Shown here: positions 33,969 to 44,564 of the stretch, one piece after another
How the letters are laid out: every line of letters begins with the position of its first letter
Numbering within the stretch: the stretch's first letter is position 1
NCBI GenBank assembly: GCA_933822405.4
Contig: CAKOGP040001858.1
Location: 186,001-250,000 of the forward strand
Length of the DNA: 64,000 bases
Direction of reading: 5' to 3'
DNA from: Cylindrotheca closterium
Lineage: Eukaryota > Bacillariophyta > Bacillariophyceae > Bacillariales > Bacillariaceae
Notes under the pieces: model-generated
What the model saw: only the letters and a program-made list of their open reading frames with translations
What the model was told of the DNA's origin: nothing
Database searches by the model: none
Translations under genes and position numbers: made by a program

Positions 33969-35242
33969 GGTGGCACATAGTTGGTGACGATGTTTGTGTT
34001 TGGTGGAACGGCGGAGTAAGAATTGCCACCAATAGTATCATTGCCAATAATTCCTGGATTCTGTGCGCCGGTGGTCGTCGAATCATCGGTAGCAGTTGTC
34101 AAGGTTATGGTAGTAGAAGCATCACTGTCATCAGTGTCCTCATCTTCATTGTCACTTAAATAAATGGGTAGATTTGGTAAGGTATAGCCCAATCCATCAC
34201 CATCCGTATCCGAATGCTCTGTCGTGTCTGCTTCCAACGAAATTGCTTGTTGAATCATGTCACCACTATTTGGATTCCCTGGATTGAAATGCGGTTGATA
34301 ATATTGGTGAGGTGGCGGTTGATACCAATCGTGTTGTTGTTGTTGGTGGTGCTGCTGCTGTTGTTGGTTCCATGCTTGTGTCGGATTTGCGGATGATGGC
34401 GGAGGAACTCTATTCTGTTGTTGTTCTTCAATTTCTTCTTGTACCATTTCCAATATCCGTTGTTGTTGCTGCTGCTTATTTTGCTGTTGTGCACTATTTT
34501 TCTTTTGCTGCTTTTTGTATTTGGATCGATCCTTACTCGTCCAGAGTTCTTGTCGTTCGCCGCCACCCAATGTTGCTGCGTTGTTGTTGTTGTTGTTGTT
34601 GTTGTTGGTATTCGAATTGCGTCCAGTGGTCATGTAGTCCGTTTCATCTAGCATTTGCTGAAGTTTTTCCAAAGTTTGAAGGGGCTTGTTCTTGCTTTCT
34701 GCATCTTGAGCATTGGTGGATGACTCTGACGGTATTGGTTCTGTCTGATCGTCTTCCTGGATGTTATTGTTGCTGCTGCTGCTGTTTATGGATGATTGCG
34801 TCTTGTTGTTGTTGTTGTTTTGATTGTTATTGTCATTATTCAAAACTTCTTGAACAACCATCTCATTTTCATTATTATTCATAGACTCACCCGTATCACT
34901 GCTGCTCAAGATAGCATCGATGCTATCATCAGCCTCCCACTCCCATTCGGACGACGACGAGGATTCAAAGGAAGCAGCAGCAGTCGGCGAGGACAACCAC
35001 CAGTTGTCGGACAATGCTGATGTCGGAGATCCTTCAAGAGTTCCAGGAAAACCATTGCTCGAAGCTTCCACAAAAAATAAGATTGACGGAATCGGACCAA
35101 TATTTGTCGTGATGAGAATTAGCGTGATTGCTCCTATGGTTCTGATTCTTCTATGACAGCAGGAGACTAATAGTAGATGATTGATCATGGATGATTTCCT
35201 TCTGACATTTTGCCATTCTGACCGAGGACGCTTCCTTTTCAT
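32008..35242 (-). CDS. PrsW-type intramembrane protease with Gln-rich N-terminal half
   Basis: Model complement(32008..32295, 32375..35242), 1051 aa. The 79-nt intron (GTGCGT...TAGCTAAC...ACACAG) joins NFRGMK to PVFKWNS. The N-terminus is a signal or anchor segment (ITLILITTNIGPIPSILFF). Residues ~100-620 are low complexity with many Gln runs, Asn runs and Pro/Tyr-rich stretches. The C-terminal ~400 residues are multi-spanning, with PIIEEYLKVLLLR (E817, E818, K821) and TVIHGMANFRG (H947). These correspond to the EExxK and His motifs of the PrsW/M82 glutamic protease family, known in bacteria for site-1 cleavage of anti-sigma factors. The substrate here is unknown. Bacterial PrsW is ~220 aa, so the N-terminal extension is an unusual addition. 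Divergent from the gene at 35,568. Confidence 0.75.
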
Positions 35243-35567
35243 TTTGAAAAAGGCAATTAAAGTAAAGTAGACTGGTGTAGATAGCGCAGCAGTTTTACAA
35301 CCACTATTTGCTCCAACCTAATAAAATAAAACTGATGACTACAGTCAGTATGCGATGACATTTGCTGAAAAATATGCGATGATGTGGAAGTTTTTTGGGA
35401 GTTTTGAAAGAAGTCGAAGGAGTCAGTCAATCCTTGGAATAACGCACGCACGCACGCGCATGTTTCGCTCTTACATTACTGCGATGAAGAAACACACTTT
35501 CGACAGTAATACTACAAAGTATCGTCTCCAAATCTTGGTCATGATCTTGACAGTTTAAATAAGACAG
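35243..35567. promoter_or_regulatory. Divergent promoter region
   Basis: 325 bp between two divergent starts. It contains a short ACGC repeat (GCACGCACGCACGCGCA) at ~35,443-35,460. No other element recognised. Confidence 0.35.
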
Positions 35568-36476
35568 ATGGATAACCTTCGACTAAGCCACGTAGTCTTA
35601 TCTGATATGAATGTGAATGCGAATGTGAATGCGAATGCTGATGACACCCTAAACAATCTCCCAAAGGATGACAAGCAAAATAATAAGCCATCGCAGCATC
35701 GTTCTGCGTTTTCGTTCCTGGTCACGGCAGGAAAAGAAGAGCCTCACACGTCTTCATCCTTTCAGCTGTATTCGCTAGTGGTTGCTCTTGTTACCCTATT
35801 TCTTGGTCCACCGTCTGCCAAATCGGCACTGGCGGCAGCGTCCTATTTCCTTTTAGGGTAAGTCGCTAACCTTTTTTTTTAATCGTATTTTTCCTTTCTT
35901 GTTGTGGAACTTCATGCGTCGTTGTCACTACTGAATGGCATATCTTCTATATATGGAATATACATATTCTTTCTCTCTTTCTCACTTCTTACCTTTTCCT
36001 ACTCTATCTTTCATTCATTAACGTATGCACAATTTTTCAGTTCCAAACAGTATGCTTCCATACTATCGGGAGTGCTCCGAATGATTACCTTTTCCAGTGC
36101 CGCCGTTCGATTGGAATTGGGCCTTATTGCCAAGGTTCCCCTCCCGTCTCTTGTGGATCGATCACAACTATTGCTGTGCCTAGACTCGTTGGGTTTGGTG
36201 ATGACAATCGTCACCACCTGGATGATGCCACAATTCATCTTGGCCTGGGCTGCCATTCGAGGGCAGGTGGATGCCCATGCCATCATCATGACCATGGAAT
36301 CATCATCATCATCATCAGCAGCATTATCATTATCATCATCAGACTCGTCTTTGGCAATGTTGGCAATCACCTGCTTCTTGTCGGTTTTATCCATAATATT
36401 GGAGGGATACATTCTACGATATACCGTGCATACCCAACAGTCCATTGAAAAGGCTGAACTATTACTTACGGAATGA
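35568..36476 (+). CDS. Multi-spanning membrane protein, unknown
   Basis: Model join(35568..35857, 36041..36476), 241 aa. The intron (GTAAGT ... TTTTTCAG, 183 nt) joins SYFLLG to SKQYASIL with a split Gly codon. The N-terminal ~50 residues are hydrophilic and contain an NVNANVNANAD repeat. Four hydrophobic segments follow: SLVVALVTLFLG, YASILSGVLRMITF, LLCLDSLGLVMTIVTTWMM with PQFILAWAAI, and AMLAITCFLSVLSIILEGYI. A Ser run sits in the last loop, encoded by (ATC)n. The C-terminus is cytosol-like and charged. I do not recognise the family. No signal peptide precedes the first helix. Confidence 0.7.
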
Positions 36477-37526
36477 TGAAAAACAAACTATACGATATAC
36501 GATATACGTCCCGCACGGAATGGATTTGGATGGATTTGGATCCATTCCACTCACAGGAAAAGCCAACACGTCTACAAGTCTGTGTATGTTTTTGTTATGG
36601 GCAATGAATGAAACATGGACTTGCCCCTAATACGAATGATGTATGCATGTACGAACAGAATACCGTTTGCTTTTGGTTGCCAACTCGATCGTCGTTCGCA
36701 TATAGTGAGTGAGTGAGTGAATTGAGTGAAGCTTCGGGGAAAGTGTCCCCAATTGTAAGTCAGGAAGGATTGATTCCACGTTCTCGAGACATTTTGAAGT
36801 GTCCAATATATGTATATTATTAATATATACATATATATCCCAATCAATATGGTATTGCATATCTGGCGTTGTTGCTTATCGGCTGCTTCATCGTGGAAGC
36901 AGAAAGCATTGCAACGACATGAGCAGCAGACTCAGTTATGATTCTTTGCTCTCAGCCAACAACAACAGACAACAGACCAATGATAAAAATAACAACAAAA
37001 ACAACAGACAACAAAACGAAACACAGAATGAATACATGCTTCTTTTTTTAAATAAAAAAAAACCGAACTGTTTATGATTCTGCAATTGTATTGCCAATAG
37101 ACGGGCAGTCAATAGATACGCCATACCGTACTGCACCCTAACATAGGTACTATAGTGTGAGACTTATTAATATTATTGCAGTACTATCTTTGACTTTGGA
37201 CGAACAGGGGGGAGAGTGAGATGCCCCTCTCTGACCTCTCCCCCAAAATAATGTGGGTGCAAACTTTCTAGTGGTTTCGCGCGGCCGGTGAACGCGAAAT
37301 ATATGACGTGAACTTCTGTACGGTATACTCCCAATTCCCAATCCAACCTTTCTCAACTGCCAAAAGACGATAAAAACCAAGACAAAAAACTAAATCTCAT
37401 TGCCGGTGCACACAACGTCAACCTTGTTATTTTCTGGTTTGTAAAACGCGAAACCAAACCTCTTCCTCATAAACAAACAAACAAACAAAGAAACAAACAA
37501 AGAAACATACAGAAAAACAATAAAAG
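36477..37526. other. Intergenic region with G/C hairpin upstream of NAC alpha gene
   Basis: No gene supported. At ~37,207-37,245 GGGGGGAGAG is matched by CTCTCCCCC, forming an imperfect hairpin about 300 bp before the NAC alpha ATG. The last 60 bp before that ATG is a CAAA-rich leader (AAACAAACAAACAAACAAAG). An AT-rich alternating tract (ATATATGTATATTATTAATATATAC) lies at ~36,806-36,835. Confidence 0.5.
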
Positions 37527-38618
37527 ATGCCCAGTGTAGCAGAAGAATTGGCAGCCTTGAAACAGCGCAGCTTGACCAAAAACTTGGCCTCCAAACTGAA
37601 GGATGCAGATGGTCTTTCCACTCCCGAACAAGAAGATGCGACGATTCAAAAAACCAACAAGACCAATCGGGCATCCATGTACAAGAAAGATGCGGTAGAG
37701 AATTTGAAGGCTGGTACCAAAGCTGTAGATCAAGACTTGGCGTTCAAGCAAAAGCAAATTGCACAAAAGAAGCAAGATATGCAAAAGAAGGAGGAAGCTG
37801 CCAAGAATCTAAAGAGTTTCAAGGGCGTGGCGGGAGCTCCAGCAGCGATGCCAAAACAACAGCAGAAAGCAGCCAAGAACGGGTCCGCCAGCAACAGTAC
37901 TAGCAGTAGTAAAGAGACCACCGCTCCAACGCCTGCACCTAAACCTAAACCTGCACCTGTCAAGGAAACAACCACCCCAACTCCCATAACCGTTACAGAA
38001 CTGGATGATACCATTGTTCCTGAGCTCGATGATTCGACTGGTTCAGACTTTGTTGATATTATGGACGACATTCCCGATTTGGTACAGGATGCCATGGTTC
38101 CTAACAATACGAATGCCGCAGCAGCAGCAGCAGCCGCATCTCAGCCATATGTTCCTCCTCCCAAACGGGTCCCCAATCGTGCCGAAAAGAAGGCCAAAAA
38201 GACAGTCGAAAAGTTGGGCATGAAATCGGTCCCGGGGATTGCCCGAGTGACACTCAAGATGAATGGAAACCAAGGATTCTATTCCATCTTCCAACCAGAT
38301 GTTTACGAAAAGAATGGAACTTATATCGTCTTTGGAGAAGCTCAACAGGGTACGGGTGCCATGGATCAACAAGCACAGGCCGCTCGTGCCGCCAAAATGT
38401 TGGACACTCCCGTTCCCACACCCACCACGGCGGCGGCTGCTGCTGCGGCTGCTGCTGCTGCCAAGGAAGACGATGCGGACGTAGACGAGACTGGTCTACA
38501 AGCCAAGGACATTGACTTGGTCATTAGTCAAGCTGGTTGCTCGCGAAGCAAGGCCGTCACTGCGTTGCGTGAGAATAATGGAGACTTGGTCAACGCAATC
38601 ATGAGCCTAACTACGTAA
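37527..38618 (+). CDS. NACA: Nascent polypeptide-associated complex subunit alpha
   Basis: 363 aa, single exon. The NAC domain (residues ~215-275) is clear: NRAEKKAKKTVEKLGMK, GIARVTLKM, FYSIFQPDVY and TYIVFGEA. A C-terminal UBA domain (~322-362) has DIDLVISQAGCSRSKAV and NNGDLVNAIM. NAC is a ribosome-bound heterodimer that shields emerging chains and sorts them away from the signal recognition particle. Typical alpha subunits are ~200-215 aa. This one carries ~140 extra N-terminal residues with a Lys/Gln-rich helical stretch and a Thr/Pro-rich segment, plus Ala runs before and after the NAC domain. Start chosen at the first ATG, preceded by a clean A-rich leader. Confidence 0.92.
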   Translation: MPSVAEELAALKQRSLTKNLASKLKDADGLSTPEQEDATIQKTNKTNRASMYKKDAVENLKAGTKAVDQDLAFKQKQIAQKKQDMQKKEEAAKNLKSFKGVAGAPAAMPKQQQKAAKNGSASNSTSSSKETTAPTPAPKPKPAPVKETTTPTPITVTELDDTIVPELDDSTGSDFVDIMDDIPDLVQDAMVPNNTNAAAAAAAASQPYVPPPKRVPNRAEKKAKKTVEKLGMKSVPGIARVTLKMNGNQGFYSIFQPDVYEKNGTYIVFGEAQQGTGAMDQQAQAARAAKMLDTPVPTPTTAAAAAAAAAAAKEDDADVDETGLQAKDIDLVISQAGCSRSKAVTALRENNGDLVNAIMSLTT

Positions 38619-39203
38619 TGTACCTAATAATACTTGCTTGGCATGCTTATAATACTTGTGTTGATGTTCTACAGTATAGTAGTTATAGTAGTTATAGTAG
38701 TTGTTGGATTGCTACAATGTCTAGCTATAGATTGCCTGTCTGGCTGGACATTCATATTTCTTCCGTGTGGCTGTTTGCATTCCGCATTTCATCCAAGGAC
38801 AAAGATAATATAACTACGTATCGTACCCGAAAAGGCAAACATTGCAAAACACTCTACTGTCTACTCTACTGATTGCATTTCTTTGATTTGATCTTTTTTT
38901 TAATCTTTTTTTTAATTTAAAGAATACTGCTTTCCTATGTACACATAAAATTTTGTTTGCTACTCACAAAGAAGAGAAAACGGAAAGAGGAGGCACTAGA
39001 GGGATCCTCATCCAGTGAGCGTTGCCTCGATTTTTTGGGTGTGCGTTCATGTCTTTCCAGTTTTCACAAGGTTTTGTTTTCAAGGTCTTGAGGGAGGAAC
39101 CTTGAATATGGAAGAAAGGACAGCGTTTCGAGCAATGGTAAACATCATTACCATTTGCTGCTGAGGCGCGTCGAAGAATGAATCTTGTTCGTACTGGTTC
39201 TGC
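38619..39203. other. Gap between convergent genes
   Basis: Only 3' flanks are expected here. It contains an (AGTTAT)-type short tandem at ~38,679-38,702 and poly-T tracts near 38,895. No gene seen. Confidence 0.4.
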
Positions 39204-40283
39204 TCAGTGCAGAAAGAGAGGCCCACATTGATTGATATCAACAGTGGAGGAACTGCTTTCCAAGACACAAGTGGTGTGGTTGCTGTGACAGTAATTCTCA
39301 GCTTCCAAATCTTCGGAGGATGATCCAGAACCATGAAGGTAGTTCTGAGGTGTCATGCGGAGAAGGTACTGGTAGGCTTCGTGTGTCTTGGTAGCGAAAG
39401 CAGCAGACGTTGGAAAGGATGGCGGTTGTGAACAAGATGGAGGATCTCTGTGTTCCACAACGGATGCTTCTTCCATCTCTTCGTCCTTACGAAAGACCGA
39501 GTCCAGGGGAGATTGGAAGTAGTCGGAATTGGAATCTTCCTCTTCCTCCTCATCCTCTTCGTCATCCCACATCATGGTGCTGTAAGACTGGCTCAAAGAA
39601 ACAGTCGTGTAAGTATCAGCAGACTGCAACGTATGAGGTTGAGCGAATTGTGAGTCTTGCCCTCCTTGACAACCACCATAGTCCTCAAATCCATGGAATT
39701 GTTGAAATGAATGGCAGCAACTGCTGCTATCGTCATGGTTGTAACCTTCATCCATGGTAGTACGTTCCTGGATACCAGTATCTTTCATAACAGGCAATTG
39801 AGAATGTCCAGAATGTCCAGAATGTCCAAATTCTCTGTTTGGTATAGCGTGTTGCATGCTTGATAAATTTTGCACACAGCCAGTCGTGCATTTTTCGACT
39901 GGTGGGGTCTTCGACTCGGTTGCTGACGGAGGCATCGTCCCCTCCTCTTCTTGACTGCTGCTATGGCTGCTATGGCTGCTGGTAGCATCCCCAGTCTTGT
40001 TAGCAGGATCCCCAATATTGCTATTCAAGTAGCTGAGATCGTACGAGGTCATGTAGTTCCTCAAGTTGGCTCTGCTTCGTTCCTCTCTGTCTTCAGCTGC
40101 AACCTGATTCAGGTTCGCACAACAGAGCCCATCCACAAAGCCCATGCAAGTTTGCAAGGAATTCTTTACTGATGAGAATCTATTGGTGCGTCTGTTATCG
40201 TCACTATTGGGCCCAAAGTTCTGTCTTGAGCTTCCCTTGTTAGATTCCTCGCTGATCGTCTTGTTGTAACCTCGAGAAGTCAT
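39204..40283 (-). CDS. Ser/His/Glu-rich disordered protein, unknown
   Basis: 359 aa, single exon. No hydrophobic helix and no signal peptide. The composition is rich in Ser, His, Glu and Asp, with an acidic run (EEDEEEEED, residues ~240-250) and short repeats SHSSHSS and GHSGHSGHS (the latter from a 9-bp tandem AATGTCCAG at ~39,800-39,830). A cysteine-containing segment MGFVDGLCCANLNQ near residue 50 is the only structured-looking part. I do not recognise the family. Open-frame length and composition like neighbouring disordered proteins make it a likely gene. Confidence 0.6.
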   Translation of the reverse strand: MTSRGYNKTISEESNKGSSRQNFGPNSDDNRRTNRFSSVKNSLQTCMGFVDGLCCANLNQVAAEDREERSRANLRNYMTSYDLSYLNSNIGDPANKTGDATSSHSSHSSSQEEEGTMPPSATESKTPPVEKCTTGCVQNLSSMQHAIPNREFGHSGHSGHSQLPVMKDTGIQERTTMDEGYNHDDSSSCCHSFQQFHGFEDYGGCQGGQDSQFAQPHTLQSADTYTTVSLSQSYSTMMWDDEEDEEEEEDSNSDYFQSPLDSVFRKDEEMEEASVVEHRDPPSCSQPPSFPTSAAFATKTHEAYQYLLRMTPQNYLHGSGSSSEDLEAENYCHSNHTTCVLESSSSTVDINQCGPLFLH

Positions 40284-41735
40284 TTTCTAATTTTCTATTG
40301 ATATATTGTCTTTGTGAAGGTTGATGACGGAGCAAGTAGATGGTACGTATCTCTAGATGCTTTGGTGAATTCTAACAGTGCCGATTGTGTGTCACCTTCC
40401 AAGTCACTTGACTGAATTTCGTTTACTATGAATCTGAGGTGCAAATCCAAAATTTTCACCATTTTTTCCCTCCTATGTAGGACCCACAAAATCCGACAAA
40501 GTATCCACGAATGATATCATAGTACTGTCTCTACGCCGTCTAAACGAGAAATTGAACCTCCGAGTAAACGGTCTTGTCGTGGTCGTGCTCGACGTGAATT
40601 TCGAAAAAAGCCAATAGTGCGCAAATTGAGACCCGTTACGAGAAAAATACTTAGGAAGTCATGACCAAAATTGTGACCAGTATTTTTGGCTGCATGTAAA
40701 GTTGTGTCGTGAGGAGGGTTTGCTCGCGACGAACGGAAATCGAATCCTGGGCCAATTAGTGGTTTGTCACGTGTTTTGACCCGTTGTTCCAGCTGGCATT
40801 CTCGAGCCTATCCTAGTCACTTGGAAGTCGAACCAAGACCTGACCACTTATTCGTGCCAACCTTTTCTGTTGAAGGCATGCAAATAAGGCATTCCCACAA
40901 AAACCAACCAATGTCATGGACGAATTGTCTTGCCGGTGGCCTGAGTCACTTATATATGTCTAGTATTGAGGTATGTCTAGTCTCGACCTCAAGAAGACGA
41001 GGAGGCACCAAGGACATGTAGTCAGCAGTCAGCAGCCGTTGGTTTCAAACTCTAGAGCAGTGGCACTTTCATACAATACAAGAAAGAAAGGAGTCTGGTT
41101 GCGAGGAGATATATAGAAAAGAAGCTATCGTGTCGTACTGTATTTTGTACTGCTACTACAACCGGTACGCTTCATTCTCTTCCCTTTTTTACCAAGTTAT
41201 CAGTCGATAATAATGTACTGATTTAGTTCTATATATGATTGGTTACAGTACTATAATTATCTTTGCGGACGCCTGACTGACGTTGATGTGTTCAATGGTA
41301 TCCTTTCTTCTTAAAACTTCTGCTCAAGATGAAATCATCATCGTGAACGCTGAGCACCGCCTCTGGTACAACATACCTTAGCATTATTCTTAGTCTAAAA
41401 CAGTTTATTTTTCATAACCACATCCCGGGTTCTTTCCGAAGCGTCAACCTCGATCAATTATTACGATCTGTGCAAATCTGTATTACTTCGATATGTCAGT
41501 TGTTGTTTGCGGGTGGGGGACGTGCTATGGAATGAAAATGCCGAAGTGAAGGGCATCGTTTTCTGCAGTACCTTCATGTAGCAACGGAACTTGCCATCAT
41601 CTACGAGAAAGGCTAGAAATCTGCGAGAATGACAAATAATACGGGCGTGGCAAAATTCGAAGTCAACTTAGTAGTCTTTTAAATACACGATAATCAAAAG
41701 AGGCCAAGCGATAATCATTGAATGCATTCAATAAT
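40284..41735. other. 1.45 kb without a supported gene
   Basis: Contains only short frames without homology, plus promoter-range DNA for the 39-40 kb gene and the 3' flank of the FAS1 gene. I looked for tRNA-like cloverleaf ends and found none. Confidence 0.4.
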
Positions 41736-42671
41736 TTAAGAAGCCAAGGAGAGAGAGATTCCGTGGATAAGTCCGTTGCTGCACTCAACATCGACGGGGA
41801 AGTCGTTGAATTGTCCGAAGGTCTTTTCTCCGATGACAACATCGTTGACGAAATCCTTACGGACGGCACGCTTGTAAGTCAAGGTCTCTCCAGCAAGGGT
41901 GGTAAGAGGAGCAGAGCTAACTTGGGAAGTGGGGACCTTTCCAACAACAATGTGCATCTTGCACACGGTGGCGTCGAAGGGTCCGAACATCTTCTCGTAA
42001 GATTCGACGGCGGAGTCGACTGGTGCGAAGATGGTGAATGGACCGGCTCCGGCAAGCTCGTTCGCAACACCAGTGGATTGAAGACGTTCGACGAACTTTC
42101 CGAAGTTGTCGTATCCCTTAAGTTCGGATTCTTCCTTTCCGACGGCAATACCTTCGGCTCCCCAGACTTGTCCAGGTCCCTCAAGACCGGCAAGGGTGTC
42201 GAAAACGGTTCCTCCGCCTCCAACAGCGGCAGGGGCGGCAGCAGCTGGAGCAGCAACGGCGGCTGGGGCAGCAGCTGGGGCAGGAGCGGCAGCAGCAGGG
42301 GCGGCACCTCCACCGTCACGCATCTTCAAGTATTCCTCGAACGAAGGAGCGGCAGAGATCGACTTGCGTGGATCATCGTGTTGCAAGGCATCGGGATCAC
42401 GGGTATCGGCCATACCTCCGGCTCCGATGACGGGTCCGTTGAACAAGGCGGTGGAAACTCCATGTTGTTGGACAGGAGCGAAGGCGGAAGCTCCAGCGAC
42501 GAGGGCAGCGGCAAGGACGATCTTGGACTGCATTGGAAAGCAAAGAGAACGACAGCGTTAGATTTAGATTTAGATTCAGATTCAGATTGAGATAGTGGCA
42601 AGCGAAGAGATGGCAAACAACGAAATTCTCCGAGGATAGGGGACAGCAAACACTGCACTTACGTTGGTCAT
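41736..42671 (-). CDS. Plastid-targeted fasciclin (FAS1) domain protein
   Basis: Model complement(41736..42527, 42663..42671), 266 aa. Exon 1 encodes MTN; the intron (135 nt, GTAAGT...ATGCAG) is at the same place as in the related gene at 45 kb. An alternative start MQ at 42,533 lies in the intron end and is less likely. The N-terminus is a bipartite plastid presequence: a signal-peptide core (KIVLAAALVAGASAF) with the ASAFAP cleavage motif (F19) and then a short transit region. A shared module SISAAPSFEEYLKMRDGG and a Pro/Ala linker follow. Residues ~134-266 form one FAS1 domain (FVERLQSTGVANELAGAG, PFTIFAPVDSAV, LIHGISLSLAS). FAS1 domains usually mediate adhesion or protein contacts. In the plastid the role is unknown. 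Confidence 0.82.
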
Positions 42672-43100
42672 GGTTGAAAATAAACTTGAAGAATTGACTA
42701 TTGTGAGAACGAAATTCGACGACAGGGATATGATTGGCGTCAGCCTCGGTCCCAGGTCACTGAAACAAACCTTTTTCGAAATTACTGACGTACGTGAATT
42801 GTCCCCCCTTTTTTGACACCGACACCCTCCCTCTATCACTGAAGCTTCCCCCAATATCAGTTTCTAACCGTTGAGACCACAAAATCAATGTCTTGCTCTT
42901 GTCTGATCTCCTAAATGAATTGGCTGCCGGTCGTATCCGCGAAGGCAGATCCACAATAATTGCACCTTCACAAGATCGGTAGGTTTCTAATTATGGATGA
43001 TGGAATTTGACCTTTGCAACGGCTAGAACAACCACATCAATCTTTAGTCGATCTCACCTGTATTCCATTTACATTAGCAAACTACATCACGATTGGAATA

Positions 43101-43883
43101 ATGGCAGGTTGTCTCATCAAGACGCTTATAGTGTTTGCATGTTTGGCATCAAGTCCAACAGGAACACTGGTGGCCGCCGACAAGGAACCTCCACGCATGG
43201 GAAGAAGACTCAAATCATCATCGTCTGCTTCTTCTCCAAAGTCCTCATCAAACATTTTTGCACCAACGACGAAAACAATTGTCACCCAAGAGATTCAAGC
43301 ACGGCCAAGAGTCGTCGTTCCGCCGCCCAAGCTTAAAAGTTCTTCTTCACGGGACGGCAGCTCATCAAGAAGTGCATCTGTTGCGAGTGTGGTATCATCA
43401 ACCATCAATTCCTCATACTCTTCATCAAAATACTACGGCACATCGTCCTCCATCAAGTCTTCATACGCTTCATATGCTTCATCAAGGCATTATGGTCCAT
43501 CCTCGTCGTCCTCATACCGGTATTACGACAATGATGACATCTACAGAATCACATCAACCTCAACGTCTTCTACAAAGAACAAGGCTCCATCATTTTTCAC
43601 AAGCACTACCATTAACTCTCGACTGAGTCGAGCTGAAATTCGACGAAGGCGAAGGAGGAGGAGACGGAAGGAAACAACTACATCATCTTTCTCTATTGAT
43701 GGCACCAAGGCACCATCAGTCTTTACCAGCACCACAATATACTCTCGGGATTCTGACTCTTCCTCACGAAAAGGATCCAAACGTTCGAGCTACAGGGCGC
43801 CGACCTTAGACTCCTCTTCTTCTTCTTTTTCCAGCATTTCAACGTCGAAAAGCTCCAAGAGAAGGTACACACGGTACATGTAG
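43101..43883 (+). CDS. Secreted Ser-rich, silaffin-like basic protein
   Basis: 260 aa. Start at ATG 43,101 gives a good signal peptide (CLIKTLIVFACLASSPTGTL); an upstream in-frame ATG at 43,014 would bury it. Shortly after comes RRL (residues ~35-37), an RXL-type processing site as described for diatom silaffins and related silica proteins. The rest is very rich in Ser (runs of 4-6), Tyr, Lys and Arg, including KSSSSASSPKSSS, SSKYYGTSSSIKSS and a nine-residue Arg run. A block KAPS[FV]FTSTTI[NY]SR occurs twice (residues ~170 and ~205). Composition and layout suggest a silica- or wall-associated matrix protein. This is inference, because such proteins lack alignable sequence. Divergent from the FAS1 gene. 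Confidence 0.6.
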   Translation: MAGCLIKTLIVFACLASSPTGTLVAADKEPPRMGRRLKSSSSASSPKSSSNIFAPTTKTIVTQEIQARPRVVVPPPKLKSSSSRDGSSSRSASVASVVSSTINSSYSSSKYYGTSSSIKSSYASYASSRHYGPSSSSSYRYYDNDDIYRITSTSTSSTKNKAPSFFTSTTINSRLSRAEIRRRRRRRRRKETTTSSFSIDGTKAPSVFTSTTIYSRDSDSSSRKGSKRSSYRAPTLDSSSSSFSSISTSKSSKRRYTRYM

Positions 43884-44564
43884 GGGGATTCGGGGAACCA
43901 CTAGAGCTGTAATCACACTCTTGGTTTAGTTTGGGAAGTAATAGTTTGTTTCAAGCTTTGTACATTAAAAAAACATCTAAATTATGCGTGACATCCTTTT
44001 GATTTCGTTCCTCTAATGCAGGTACTAGTGCGCATCTTTTTATGAATGAATCAATCCTCTTATCCGCCCGGGCGTAACGGTCAAAAACCGGCATCAGAGA
44101 TCCATTCGACTGACTGCTACTATATTTTTTGACCGCTCGTGGCAATGTTCAATATTGAAGGCAGCTGCTCGGTTCTTCATATGGGACTTTCGACCAATCA
44201 AATGTCTCGATTGAAAAACGTCATTCAAACTTTTTAATTAGGATATGAATTCTCGAAACAGTGACGCATGTGATTATTACCAAATTGAAAGTATTCTTTC
44301 CTTGAAACAAGGCGCAATGATCGCGGTTGCTTCTTGTCGAAGAAAGGAAGGTTCAAGTAACATCATGACAGTTGAAGCAATAGTGCAATAGGAGAAGTTG
44401 AACTGGGACGGAATAGAAAAAAAATTTGACAATTTTGAGAATGTTGGGAGGTATGAAAAGTGGGACGTGAAAATGAGTGATTATTAGTTACTTTCATCAA
44501 AGTGTGAAAATTCTACACGGGGATAGCATATCCTCCCTTTTCTTGCCTCGACGATAAAGGCAAT
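43884..44564. other. Gap between convergent genes
   Basis: No gene or repeat recognised. AT-rich 3' flanking DNA. Confidence 0.4.

Noticed and set aside
33448..33987. Val/Leu/Ala-rich plus-strand frames over the PrsW-like gene
   Set aside because: These are the complement of polyglutamine codons (CAG/CAA repeats), not membrane proteins.
40721..40790. Possible tRNA-like sequence (ATCGAATCC)
   Set aside because: A T-arm-like word without a matching acceptor stem, D-arm or anticodon arm.
41718..42590. 290-codon plus-strand frame over the FAS1 gene
   Set aside because: Shadow of the minus-strand FAS1 coding sequence. Gly/Ser composition follows from the Ala/Pro linker.
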